DNA of 64,000 nt from Blakeslea trispora (taxonomy: Eukaryota; Mucoromycota; Mucoromycetes; Mucorales; Choanephoraceae): contig JAIWNE010000019.1 of NCBI GenBank assembly GCA_025331445.1, forward strand, positions 310,001 to 374,000. Direction: 5' to 3'. This document shows, one piece after another, positions 35,898 through 47,530 of the stretch. The notes under the pieces were generated by a model. The model did no database searches. It saw only the letters and a program-made list of their open reading frames with translations, and had not been told where the DNA came from. The position numbers and the translations under genes are program-made. Position 1 is the stretch's first letter; each line of letters starts with the position of its first letter.

Positions 35898-35982
35898 CCA
35901 ATACGATAATAATAAAAAGGAGCTTTAATCAACAAAATAAAAAAAAAAAAAGGAAGAAGAAGAAAGGAGGGGGAAATGTACA

Positions 35983-37986
35983 TTAGCAAGTGTTATTTAC
36001 AAAGGGATGGGTCATCAATTCTTGAAGTGTTGGCCTTAAGGCAGGTGTTCGATCAAGACAGCGTTCCAACAGCTGAATAAGCATGGGTGGCACTTGAATA
36101 GGTTGATGGTCAATATCTGATTTGGCTGTAGGATGAAATGGGATTTTGAATTGATGGTTTGGTATATGCACAATCTTTTGATGTACTGGTAAATTATAGA
36201 AAGGTGTATGACCATAGACCATTTGGTAAAGAATACAGCCTAAAGACCATACATCACTTGGTCTTCCTAACCGCATTAAGCTCTCTGCATCACTCCGACC
36301 TGCGTTCATGTCCATTAAAGCTTCTGGTGACATATAGTTAATTGTGCCTACTTGTGTATCGCGTATGATACGAGTAGAATCATCTGCCACTCTTTTTGCA
36401 ATACCAAAATCAATCAACTTGAGATTTCCTTTGACCAGTACAAAGTTAGCTGGCTTTAAATCAGAATGAACAATCTGATTCTGATGAATTTTGTCTACAC
36501 ACCGAAGCATCTATGGTATATATGCATTAGACTAACCCTATAGTGCTGTTTACTTATTTTTTTTACCTGATCCCAATAATACCGAATGAAATTCAGGTTC
36601 CATTTCTTCTTCTTTTGTTGATGTAATGCATTCGCCAAGTCCATCTCACCTAATTCCATCACCATCAGAATGACAGTAGGGGAAACATGATGGTCCAATA
36701 GGGTCACGATATTCTCGTCCGATCCGAGTGAATTTAACAGTTCAATTTCCTCAAGCTGATTCTGTCGTTCCTCTGGTTTCTTGATCTCTATCCATTTGAG
36801 AGCAAATGTCTCGTTAAATTCATGACTCAAGACCTGATAGACTTTGCCATAAGCGCCTTTGCCAATTTCCTTAATGATGGTATAGTTGCGATCGTTGACG
36901 GTGATCAAGTCTCGTTCGCGAGGTGGCACGAGTATGTTCTCTTGCTGGGCTTGTTGTTCTTGCTCCTGTTGTCTCTTGTACCGTGAAAAGGCATCCATAT
37001 CGCGATGATGCTTACCATTGGGCCTGTTGCTGGGCTTCATAGATGGTATAGCAAATTCATCTGCCGATCTTTTTAAATTAGGTGATTGCTTTTGAGGTGA
37101 ATATGGGTCATGATGATAGGAAGGGTAATCTGCACTTTCGGATCGTCTAGGCTCATATCGTGTATATTTCTGCTGAATGGTTAGTTTGCTATACGTACAA
37201 CACCTTTTTTCTTTTTGTTACTTACTTTGGGCTGTTCTAATGCAATGTGAAGTGAAGATACATTTCGTTCGATGCTCGTTGTATCATGTTCTGTTTCACG
37301 TTTTGATAAACCTGAAAAGTATAAGCAAAATACAGCAACAAATCAAGTAAAAGCAGAATCTTACCTTCATTGAATGAGGAAGGCGTTGAATGAGCTGAAT
37401 CAGTAAAAGGTGTACTTGGGCCAATGGAAGGAGATCGTTTGATAGGTGAATTGTGTGCTGATAAAGGCAGATTGAATTGAGCAGATATTGAAGCAACGCT
37501 TGGTGAGGATAGTTTTCGACGAACATTTCTAGAGCTAGATTTGTTTTGAATAAATAATGTGTGTGTGAAATAGAATGACTTACTATGGACTTTCTTGATA
37601 ATCATTTGTACGAATAGGTGAAGCCTATCAAAACAATTAGTCAATATGGCCAATATAAAGAAGAAAAGGGCTTACATAATACTGCATGCTTTTATGGTCT
37701 TGATCCATTTTGATAATTGATTCTTCTTTCAGACTGAGAGGTGATTTACCGAATTGACTATTAAACTATACAAAAGAGAATGAATAGGTGCTACTACTTT
37801 GCCCTCTTTAAAACTATGATTTACTTCTACAGGGTCAAAATCCATACTAGAGACTCTTGGTGGTCCATCGTCTTCGTCTTCGGAATCTTGACCTAGTAAA
37901 GTCAAGATCTCTGAAGAAGCATTCAGAATATCATATTCAGACATATCACTGTCTCGACTAGGAAATGAACCTGTGTTTTTAGACAT
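35983..37986 (-). CDS. MPS1: Mps1/TTK-type dual-specificity spindle-checkpoint kinase
   Basis: Seven exons: 37986-37825, 37765-37676, 37624-37584, 37534-37365, 37311-37226, 37169-36567 and 36510-35983, 559 aa. The N-terminal ~260 residues are disordered, rich in Ser/Pro, with many SP sites (SSPSVAS, NSPIKRSPS) that could be CDK or MAPK targets. The C-terminal kinase domain has the Gly-rich loop EIGKGAYGKVY, the lysine in FALKWIEI, HSDLKPANFVLVKGNLKL and LIDFGIAK. The Mps1-specific activation segment TQVGTINYMSPEA is also present and is diagnostic for the TTK family. The kinase monitors kinetochore attachment and drives spindle-pole duplication in fungi. The exon junction before MLRCVDKIHQN was set by the CATAG acceptor. 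Confidence 0.93.
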
Positions 37987-40345
37987 TTTTTAGAGTAGTG
38001 ATAGTAGAAACAAAGCAACAACAGGAATAAGAAAAAAAGGGGGGGACGAGGAGAGTGAAAAGAGGGGGGTATATGAAGATAACAGATAAAAAGGAAAAAG
38101 AGAAAAAAGAAAAAAAAAATTAGTTCTTTGTGTGTACGCCTTATCGTTTTAAACTCCGCGTCTCACTGTAAGGAGGAAAGAAAAGAGGGGGGGGGATGCT
38201 TGTGCACAACGATCAAACTTGCATTCATGAAAATTCCCGCCTATTTCTTTTTCTTTGTTTTTTTAAAGAATGATAGAACTTGCAGTAGTGAATAGCATGC
38301 TACTATTGTTACTTTTATTAAGTGTGATAATCATGACATGTTTATGCCATCTAAAGTAAATCCCGCTAATTTCCTTTTGTGTAGTTGAAGGTCTTTTTTT
38401 GGTTTTCTAAATAAAGTGACCATTTGTTTTATTTTAATGACGGAATATAAACAATGGAAGAGCTTCTTGTATTTACAGTGAAAGATGTTGACTTTCCTTC
38501 TATAAGACCAGTTATTGCCCTCTTGAGCCTAATTCAACTTGAAGCTACCAAAGATATGGCTACTCATAATTACCTCTGTCTTATTTATTAACAATCACTT
38601 TTACACCCTGTCAAGTAAGACCTATGAAACATCGTAAAAGAGTATCTATATGAACCAAAAGAATGCAATATGTCTTTTCAAGATAAGGATGTACACTATT
38701 CTCAAGTATATTGCACGTATATTTAATTTATATAGAAAACTTTAATTTCTTTGTGTGCCATTGAATTGGAATATTTTCTTCTTCTTGGGAATGTATAGAA
38801 ATCATCTCCAGCCTATTGTTCTCTCATGATGGCTGTCTCTCAGTAGGGATTTGTCTCTATTCAATACTTGATCCATCACTTTATATTTCCCTTTTGTATC
38901 CTATTGTTTCATGAATGCCCATGCAAAACTATTGTTCTTGTTTAATTTTAATTTTTTTTGCACAAGGACACAATGAGTCTTGGTGTATCAAACAATGACA
39001 AAAGTTTCTTGTAGTCTAATACAAAATCAAGTCCACTTCCTACATTGTTGAATGCCACTTTGTCTGTAGTCTCAATCACCCCTTTCTCCGGTATCATAAA
39101 CTATATCAATGTCCTTGAACTTTCTTTTTCTTTTATTGTTTTTTCCTGATAAGCATTTAGGGAGCAATATTACTGTTACTGGCAATCAAATCTTCTTTAG
39201 AGTGATACCATGTAAAGTTTTTTTCTTTTTTTTCTCTTGCAACATTTGAAAATAAAGTCTTTAAGCTTAGTACTTCAAACCGAAACTGTTGCTCGTTTCT
39301 TGAAGCGACATGAATGATGACCTAACCTCACTTGTTATCACAATCTTAAAAATCAACTACAAGATTGTCATTGATATTTCTCTCTGCTTACTATCTGACT
39401 GAAATATGTATAGAAGAAGAACAAACTCGATCTAATTTTGCTTTCACAACAAGCTTGAGGTTGATTCATTGACATGCTGTCAGGTTTATTTTTGGCAGAA
39501 TGGCATCATTTGTAACAAAGACTGTTACACAAATCAATATGCACAGTTAAGAAGAAGAAAAAGGAGACAATAGCCAAAGAGTTCTTTTACATGCTAAAAT
39601 ACAAACAAAATGCATTCCCAAAATACACTTCCAAAATAGGTTCCTGTTGGGGTTTTTTTTCTCGAGAATGCTTCATAAAATCCTGAAGACGTGTGTCTGC
39701 TTTAGAATCAGATAAAACTGTGACCTTAAACTTGATCTTTTTTTAAAACGGTTATAGCAATAAGTCTTTTGCATATTGCCCTAAGCCTGTAATAATGACT
39801 ATTCTTTTTTTTTTGTTTGTTTGATGAAAAACTTATTATGCCCTTTTCTCGTTGAGCAAAAGGTGAAGCCAATCTACAAATGATCTCTCATGCAATAACT
39901 GTTCATTTCCAATCATCTGTTGCCTCCAAGTCATCATATATAAAAAGACAAGGCTGCTTTTTACTATCACGAAATAAGCTTAGGAATCAAAGCTTGTGCC
40001 TCCGAGAGAGAGAAAAAAAAAAAAGCTAAGGCCACATCTGGAGTCAAAGCGGAAGCAATGACTAATATGCACAAAATGTAATTTCTTTTTTGGTAAATCA
40101 ACATAATTTACTAACCAAATTGTGTATGCAAGTACTCAGAGTTTCATTGACCGTATTCACCTTGTATCAACTACATCCAATGAAAACAGATTGTTGACTG
40201 CGGCTATTATATTGACTCATCTTGTAACCTATATCATGCAGGCCGTCTAAGCCACCCTAAATAATTCAACATTGATAAACGAGAAAGAAAGGAATTAAAC
40301 TCTTTCTCTCTTTTTTTTTTTTCCTTTCTTAAAGAAGGTAGTTAC
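37987..40345. other. Divergent promoter region, 2.4 kb
   Basis: Between the Mps1 and CysRS genes, which point away from each other. Just upstream of Mps1 are G-rich purine tracts (about 38040-38090 and 38170-38196). Just upstream of CysRS is a CT/T tract (about 40303-40330). The middle shows no open frame of note and no mobile element. Confidence 0.45.
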
Positions 40346-43001
40346 ATGCGTTTTAGGCCTATTGTAACACTTATAGTACGCAATTTTAACAAAAAACCAA
40401 CTACCTATCAATTCTGTCGCAGCTTTTCATTCACCATGGCAACCGAGAACAGTGTCAAGTCAAGACAACAGCCCAAGTGGCACGTTCCTGTTCAAAAGAC
40501 AGCTCCTGTATTGAAATTCCAAAACTCACTTACCAAGTCAAAGGTATACAAAAAGAAAGAAAGATAGCGTACATCTTATGGCCTCGACTGAAAAATAGAA
40601 TCCAATAGAACGAATTCATTCCCAAAAACGGCAGACGTGTTACTTGGTATAACTGTGGCCCTACTGTCTATGATGCTTCTCATATGGGTCATGCTCGTAC
40701 CTATCTCAGCATGGATATTATTCGCCGTGTACTTGAAGACTATTTTAATTACGATGTCTTCTTTGTTCAGAATGTCACTGATATTGACGACAAGATCATC
40801 TTGCGTGCACGTCAACAATTCTTGTTTGAAAACCTTAGAAAAGAAACAACCGAATTAAGCCAATCGTTGATTCAGCAGACAGAAGAAGCTTGGACTGAAC
40901 TTGCCCAAGCAAAACTCAAGAAATTGGATGCTGCACTTGTCAGCTTGGCCACTTCAAACTGGACTGAATTCACTCAAAAGATGACACCAGAAGAAGTAGC
41001 TAAAGCTGTTGTGTTGGATGAAAAGTTCAAGATGATCTATTCTGCTTTGGTAAGCTCACTCTTGAATGTGATTAAACATTCTAACGCATGTACATGTTTC
41101 TATTAGGATACATCTTTTGTTGCTATCCAACAAGCTAAAGCCAACTTAGAAAAGGGTGAAAAGTCAAAGGAGGCCGCTGATGTACTTTTGCTTGCCTCAC
41201 AAGACATTGTTTCAGCTTGGTTAGATGTTAGAGTAAGCACTGCAAAAAAAAGGGGGGAAGAGGAAGAGGCATGACTGACGATTCTACTCAACATAGAAAG
41301 GAAAGGAGGTCAATGACCCCAAGGTATTCCGTGATTTACCTGCTTATTGGGAAGATAAATATTTTGAAGACATGCAAGCTTTGAATGTGCGTGCACCAGA
41401 CGTCCAGACTAGAGTCAGTGAATACATTCCCGAAATTGTTGATTATGTCCAAAAGATCATTGACAATGGCTATGCCTATGTTGCTGATGGATCTGTCTAT
41501 TTTGATACCTCTCGTTATGATGGTCATAATGGTCACCATTATGCTAAACTTGAACCTTGGTCAAAGGGTGATACCAGCTTGATTGAAGATGGTGAAGGTT
41601 CTTTAGGTAGCAAGCTTCAAGGCAAAAAGAGTCCTAATGATTTTGCTCTCTGGAAGGCCTCAAAGCCAGGAGAGCCTGTCTGGAACTCACCTTGGTCTCA
41701 AGGCCGTCCTGGCTGGCATATTGAATGTTCAGTCATGGCTAGTGCTGTTGTTGGGGACAACATCGATATTCACTCTGGTGGTGTTGATTTGGCTTTCCCT
41801 CATCATGACAACGAGTTGGCTCAAGCAGAGGCTTACTATGACTGTCAGCAATGGATCAATTATTTCTTGCATGCAGGCCATCTTCATGTAGAAGGTCAAA
41901 AGATGAGTAAGAGTCTCAAGAACTTCATTACGATCAATGAAGCCCTCAAGACCTACTCAGCTCGCCAACTTCGTCTCTTCTTCTTGTTGCATCAATGGGA
42001 TGCCAAGATGGACTTCAAAAAGTCTAGCATGCAAGAAACAATTCAATTAGAACAAATCATGAAGAACTTTTTTGATAACACCAAAGCTCTTGTGTACAAG
42101 GTGGATCACGATGGCTCTCGTGGTGCTACCGAATTGGCTGATGGCAGCATTACCCATCGTTTCAGAGATAATGAGCATGAATTATTGCGTCTGTTGCAAA
42201 CAAAGCAAGATGCTGTTCATGCTGCTCTCTGTGACTCTATCAACACACCTGTGGCTATGAATGAAATTATGGATTTGATTGGTGCCACCAACAAATACAT
42301 GGCTGCTCAAGGTGCTAAAGGTGTCAACACACATCTCTTGAACAAGGTTGCCAAATGGGTTACTTCTATGATGAAGGTATTTGGTGTTGCTGATAATGGT
42401 GCTGACATTGGTTTCGGTGCTGCTGGTAATGGTGGTGCTGCAACAGTAAGTTTCTTTATCTTCAATTGGATAATCAATTCATTCTCATATTTTTGTTTAG
42501 ACTGAAGAAGCCTTGATGCCTTACTTGAGAGCTCTTTCTTCTTTCAGAGATCAAGTCCGATTGGGTGCTCGTAACAAGGTGGATCACACTGACTTCTTGA
42601 AGCTCTGTGACTCTCTCCGTGATAATCAAATGGTTGATCTTGGTGTCTCATTGGATGATCAAGAAGACGGTACTGCCCTTGTGAAGTTGGTGCCTCGTGA
42701 AGAATTGATTCAGATCCGTGAAAAGAAATTGGCCATGGCTGCTGAAAAGGAAGCCAAGAAGGCTGCTGCTGCTGCTGAACGTGAACGTAAACGCTTAGAG
42801 AAACTTGAGAAGGGCAAATTGTCCCCTCAAGAGATGTTTAAGAATTCCGAAGAATTTTCCAAGTTTGATGAATCTGGCTTCCCCACACATACAAAGGATG
42901 GTGAAGAAGTAACTAAAAGTAGAAAGAAGAAGCTTCAAAAGGAATACGATAACCAAAAGAAGCTTCATGAAGAATACCTCAAGGAGTTTGGTCATGCTTA
43001 A
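40346..43001 (+). CDS. Cysteinyl-tRNA synthetase
   Basis: Five exons (40346-40543, 40609-41049, 41107-41232, 41297-42445, 42501-43001), 804 aa, typical of eukaryotic CysRS. It charges tRNA-Cys with cysteine. Class I signatures are present: HMGHA (HIGH-type, about residue 91) after CGPTVYDAS, and KMSKS (about residue 457). The zinc/cysteine site is indicated by WHIECSVM and [15 protein letters not shown]. The eukaryote-specific insertion between the two halves of the Rossmann fold is present. A charged, coiled-coil C-terminal extension ([19 protein letters not shown]) follows. Two in-frame starts suggest dual targeting: the upstream ATG adds a basic 30-residue leader, and MATENSV (40436) would give the cytosolic enzyme. 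Confidence 0.96.
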
Positions 43002-43331
43002 GATAGCCAATAAAAATTGAAACAATAGAAAGCTCTCCTTTTTTTTAAAAAAAACATGGCTTGTTGAATATGAAGTTCTTTATTGTATAAATAAATGCTA
43101 ATTGTATGTAAATGTAGGGAGTTTGTTTAAAAAAAAAGAAAGCGTGTGTAAGATGATGTATGGAAGGCGAAATAGTGTGTGTAAGAGAGAAGAGGGGGAA
43201 GAGGGGAATGCCCTTTTTTCTTTTTGTATTTTAATTTCTAGGAATAGAAATGAATAAAGATATAAGAGGTATGTACAGCAATAATGAATAAAGAAAATGG
43301 GAGCGTAATGCAACTGAATAATGAAATATGT
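43002..43331. terminator. Shared 3' region of convergent CysRS and ribonucleotide-reductase genes
   Basis: 330 bp between two stop codons. An AATAAA signal follows the CysRS stop (about 43010), and another AATAAA-containing run (ttgtataaataaatgc) lies near 43082-43097. T-rich and A-rich tracts dominate. No gene. Confidence 0.5.
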
Positions 43332-44451
43332 TTAGAAATCGGCGTCCAAAGTGAAAGTCTTTTCAACAGGAGTCTTGTTCATGACACCAGCACGTTGATA
43401 GTCAGAGACACGCTTCTCAAAGAAATTGGTCTTGCCTTGAAGAGAGATCATGTCCATGAAGTCAAAGGGGTTGGTGGCATTGTAAATCTTGTCGAAACCA
43501 AGAGCAACCATCAAGCGATCAGCAACAAATTCAATGTATTGACACATGAGCTTGGCGTTCATACCAATCAAGTTGACAGGTAGGGCATCAGTCAAAAATT
43601 CTTGTTCAATACCAACAGCTTCAACAATGATGCTCTTAACACGTTCAGCAGTGGGAATCTTCTTGAGGTGAGAGAACAAGAGACAGGCAAAGTCAGTGTG
43701 AAGACCTTCATCACGACAAATCAATTCATTAGAGAAAGTCAAGCCAGGCATGAGACCACGCTTCTTGAGCCAGAAAATAGAGGCAAATGAACCAGAAAAG
43801 AAGATACCTTCTACAGCAGCGAAGGCAACCAATCTTTCAGCAAAGGAGTCGTTACCAGAGATCCACTTGAAGGCCCAATCAGCCTTACGCTTGATACAGG
43901 GAATAGTCTCGATGGCATCAAACAACATCTCCTTTTCTTGGTTATCTTTGATGTATGTGTCAATCAACAAACTGTAAGTCTCAGCATGGATGTTCTCGAT
44001 AGCAATTTGAAAACCATAGAAACACTTGGCTTCAGGAATCTTTACTTCATCACAAAAGTTTTGAACCAAGTTCTCGTTCACTACACCATCAGCACTGGCA
44101 AAGAAAGCCAAGACACGAGAAATAAAAAATCGTTCGTTGCTGTTCATTTTGTTTTCCCAATCATGTTGGTCCTTGGACAAGTCAATTTCTTCAGCAGTCC
44201 AGAAAGAAGCCTCAGCCTTTTTGTAGAATTGCCAGATCTATTTAATAGATGTGGGTGAGTTACAAGTGTCAGAACTAAATTGCCAATCATTCTCTGTTTA
44301 CCTCGTGATACTTGATAGGGAACAAACAAAAACGTCTAGTGTTCTCCTTGAGGATTTCTTCTACCTCTTCACCGTCGTTCAACTTCTTGTTTTGGATTTC
44401 GTTCAAAGACAACTTAGATAGTTGGGCAGTAGTTTCAGCGGTGGTGGCCAT
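43332..44451 (-). CDS. Ribonucleotide reductase small subunit (R2)
   Basis: Two exons (44451-44302 and 44237-43332), 351 aa. R2 holds the diiron-tyrosyl radical that is passed to the large subunit for making dNTPs. Iron ligands are visible in [36 protein letters not shown] and [12 protein letters not shown]. The C-terminus FTLDADF is the conserved peptide that docks into the large subunit. The gene is highly conserved through its length, with a normal start [17 protein letters not shown]-type ACGCGT boxes lie upstream (see separate entries), which fits cell-cycle control at G1/S. It converges on CysRS with 330 bp between. Confidence 0.97.
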
Positions 44452-44644
44452 AGTAAAGAATAGGAGGAATGGTATGTAAAGAAGTAAGGAAAAAAATAAA
44501 CAAAATAGAAAAAAAATAAAAGGGTTTCTTTTATATTCCCTTCTTTTTTTTTTTCGTGACTGGGCGATAAAATTTTTTGTTCGTGTTTTTTTGAACGCTT
44601 TTTTTTATTTGTTTTTTTATAAACGCGAAGTATTCTTTTTTTTT

Positions 44645-44650
44645 ACGCGT
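44645..44650. promoter_or_regulatory. MCB box (ACGCGT) upstream of ribonucleotide reductase
   Basis: ACGCGT, the MluI cell-cycle box bound by MBF (Mbp1/Swi6 or Cdc10/Res in other fungi), about 195 bp upstream of the R2 start codon. A related ACGCGA lies nearby at about 44623. Sequence match is exact; function is inferred from known MBF control of RNR genes in yeasts. Confidence 0.6.
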
Positions 44651-44920
44651 CTTTGTACAACAATGTTCATCATCCGTTTCTAATTCCATTTATCGTCATA
44701 TGCTGATTGATTGGCCTCCTTTGTTTAAAAAAAAAGAAGCAGAAAGGAATATTTTTTTTCCTTGTCAGCAAGAGTCCGCTGTCCAGTAATGAAGCAAAGT
44801 AAAAAAAAAGAAAAGAGAGAGAAGAGAAAAGTAAGCTAAAGGACATGATTGCAATGAAAGGACATTATCTTCCGATGTTTCTTGGTTGCATTTACGATAA
44901 AGACATTGATAAAAAAAAAG

Positions 44921-44926
44921 ACGCGT
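44921..44926. promoter_or_regulatory. Second MCB box (ACGCGT)
   Basis: A second exact ACGCGT about 470 bp upstream of the R2 start codon. Two copies of this CpG-containing hexamer in such an AT-rich promoter are unlikely to be chance, although the distal position makes this one less certain. Confidence 0.45.
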
Positions 44927-45727
44927 GTTGATTTTAGAATGCGTAGCAACTAAAGAACAAAATGATAACATAATACATGATTGGCTAAAGCGTAGTAAAA
45001 AAAAAGCGAGAGACGTTACTAAAATTTTGTCATAATCGAAAATCAAGGAGTCGCTGATTATTAATTCAAGGTTGACTGTTAAAGAAGATGCATTACTTTG
45101 GTAGTGCACTCTGAAAATAGAATCAACTCTTTTTTTCTTTATGTATAGAATCAATCACCTTTTTCCTTTGCACGAGTTTTATAAAGAAGAGATGACTTCT
45201 ACCGGACAATATGCAATTTGTGTTTGCCGTCGTAGAGTTACTATAGGTCTTTTTGTACCGCAAAGACTGTTTTAACAAAGGAAAAGAAGAAAAGAAAACC
45301 AATAGCTTTATCTTTTATCCTCGATAAAATACAAGATGTATGATGTACATTTTTGAAACAGAGCTATGATGTCTAGATTAATGAGTAATCATGATGATTT
45401 ATTAGTCTTGGAAAAGTTTGAATCATTGCATTGAGCAAATTTATATCTTTTTCTTTATCATCCAACAAGCATGTACATCTATTACATACAGGATGTGCTT
45501 ATTTGTATGAGTGAGGTTTCATCATAAGAACTACATGCTATTTTGCTACCATAGCTCTTTTTTTTTTTACTATAAGCTGACGTTACACACTGCTAAAAGA
45601 AAACAGTGTACCTGATCTGAGCTATAAAACAGGAAAGAATCTGGGATATTAAATTCGTATCCAACCACCTTGGGTCCTCTTTTTTTTTTCTTCCTGGGAT
45701 TTGTTTTCGAGAATTTAAGGCATAGAT

Positions 45728-46670
45728 ATGCCAGTTAAGACAGGCGAACGAGACTTTGAGATTGGGAACCTTCCTGAAGGTCTCAATGTAACTGAATCCT
45801 TAGGCGCACCCAGTCATCTAAACACAACCTCACTTGAATTAAAGCAAGATATTGGTCAATTTGGTTTGGCAGGAAAAATATGGCAAAGGTCAAATTGGAA
45901 ATAAAAAAAGAAAAGGTGCATATAACTAAACAGACTAAACATTTGTATTTACAAATCACAGTGCGTACACACTTCAGGTCCTGTTTTCCAACGATACCCA
46001 ACAAAAAACTGAGCCTAATAATCCTATTCCCACTTCGTACTTCTCGACCAGCACGCATAAACAACAACAACAACAAGAACCCTTTAATATATTAGAACTT
46101 GGTGCAGGTACAGGTTATGTTGGCATTGCAATTGCACAGCAACTCAAAAAGCCATGCAAAGTCTATATTACCGACTTGGAGCAAGTGGTGCCTTTAATCC
46201 AGGAAAACGTAAACCTTCATCATAAACCTTCAACTGACTCGGCCGAAATCGTGGTTGATAGACTTCATTGGGGTAATCATGATGATGCGCAAAGGTTGCT
46301 TGAGAAAGTCAAGCGATTTGATTTAGTGGTTGTGAGCGATTGTGTCTATTTTCCTGAATTGTTTGGCATGCTATTAGATACCCTCTTGGACGTATGTGAT
46401 CCATTGACACAAGTCGTGATTGGTTATAAGTGCCGCTCGTTAGAAAAAGAAGTTGGTTTTTGGCAAGATTATTTTGGACGCTTCTTTGAATATCAGCCTG
46501 TGCGTAAAATTGAACCAGCGGAAGAGGAGGGAAAGGAAGAGGAAGTGGGTGACTTTTTAGGTGCTGAAGACCAATTGTTTGTGTTTATTGGGCAAAAGAG
46601 ACCTCAAGATCAGATTAAGTCTGCGGATGACACATTTACTACTCTGTTATTTTGCTCGATGGGTATCTAA
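45728..46670 (+). CDS. METTL21-like protein methyltransferase
   Basis: Two exons (45728-45888, 45962-46670), 289 aa. A seven-beta-strand SAM-dependent methyltransferase: ILELGAGTGYVGIAIA is the SAM-binding motif I, VYITDLEQVVPLIQENV is the acidic loop/motif post I, and VVVSDCVYFPE is the [D/S]xxY-like signature of the METTL21/family 16 lysine methyltransferases. The N-terminal LKQDIGQFGLAGKIWQSAY is also typical of this group, which modifies lysines on chaperones, elongation factors and similar proteins. The target here cannot be read. The intron uses a GTCAAA donor, less common than the GTAAG seen elsewhere, but it is the only one that joins KIWQ to SAYTLQVLF in frame. A Gln run follows in the variable loop before motif I. 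Confidence 0.88.
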
Positions 46671-47530
46671 TATGCTTCAAAGAAAAAAAAGACTTGCATT
46701 TGTATAATAAAGAATTTAAACATCGTAATTGCGCATTTGTGTTGAGCACACTATTATTTATCTTGATTAGCTGTTCTTCCTCTTAATTTTGTTGACTAGA
46801 CTGTATTGTTTAAGCCTCAAAATTTGGTGATTTTATAATACAAACATGATTAGCTCTATCATTTAATAACAGACAAGAACAATTGCTCGGCAAACCTTTG
46901 GTAAGTAAAACTAAACTGTTTGTTCGCTTCGTTACATATAAACAAAGAAGTTTTTTTTTCCGGTTATGTCTCGAATTTATAGAAAAATTACCATAAACTG
47001 CCACACAGCGCCCTTCCAAGTGGATGTACTGATTCTTTTTTTTTTTCTGTGCTCCCTTCAGGAACAAATGCGATATATACAAACAAGAAAAAGGCTTGCC
47101 TATGCATAAAACATGCTATATTCGTCAAGTATGACAGTAAATTGTTTATGCTAGTGAATTATCAACACACTTCATTAACCGGGAATAAGAGCTTGTCATT
47201 TTTAACACTTTTTTTTTCCTGAAACAACCAGTTTCAAAAAGACACTAAACTAATGAACGAGAGCATCAGCCACTTGTATAGTATATAAGCAAGTGGAGAG
47301 AGGAGAGAGAAAAACCTGCTCGAAATGGAAAGAGGAGGGGTGACACATAATTTCACATACTGTTATCCTCTCTCTTCTGCTTTTTTTTTCTTTTCTTTTT
47401 CTTTTCTCTTCTTTAACTCCTTCCTTCTCTAAACTTTCTCTTATAACATTGTATTTACTCCTCTCACTAATTTAAATACAATCCTTCCCTAGTCCTTTCT
47501 TTCATCTCTTTAATTTTCTTTACAAAAATA
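46671..47530. promoter_or_regulatory. Promoter of the PKA regulatory subunit gene
   Basis: Contains a TATA-like agtatataagc at about 47279-47289, then a GA-rich stretch and a long pyrimidine-rich tract (about 47372-47440) up to the start codon, as is common before strongly expressed fungal genes. A 90-codon minus-strand open frame here has no motif and is not called. Confidence 0.5.

Larger units (their letters stand above)
44452..45727. promoter_or_regulatory. Divergent promoter region between R2 and the methyltransferase gene
   Basis: AT-rich spacer carrying the R2 promoter with ACGCGT boxes at one end. At the other end is a T-tract leader (about 45678-45690) before the methyltransferase start. 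A 129-codon open frame at 45154-44765 (-) is low-complexity in the poly-T/poly-A regions and is not called. Confidence 0.5.

Noticed and set aside
44765..45154. 129-codon minus-strand frame upstream of the R2 gene
   Set aside because: Low-complexity Phe/Leu/Ser content generated by T/C tracts in a promoter region.
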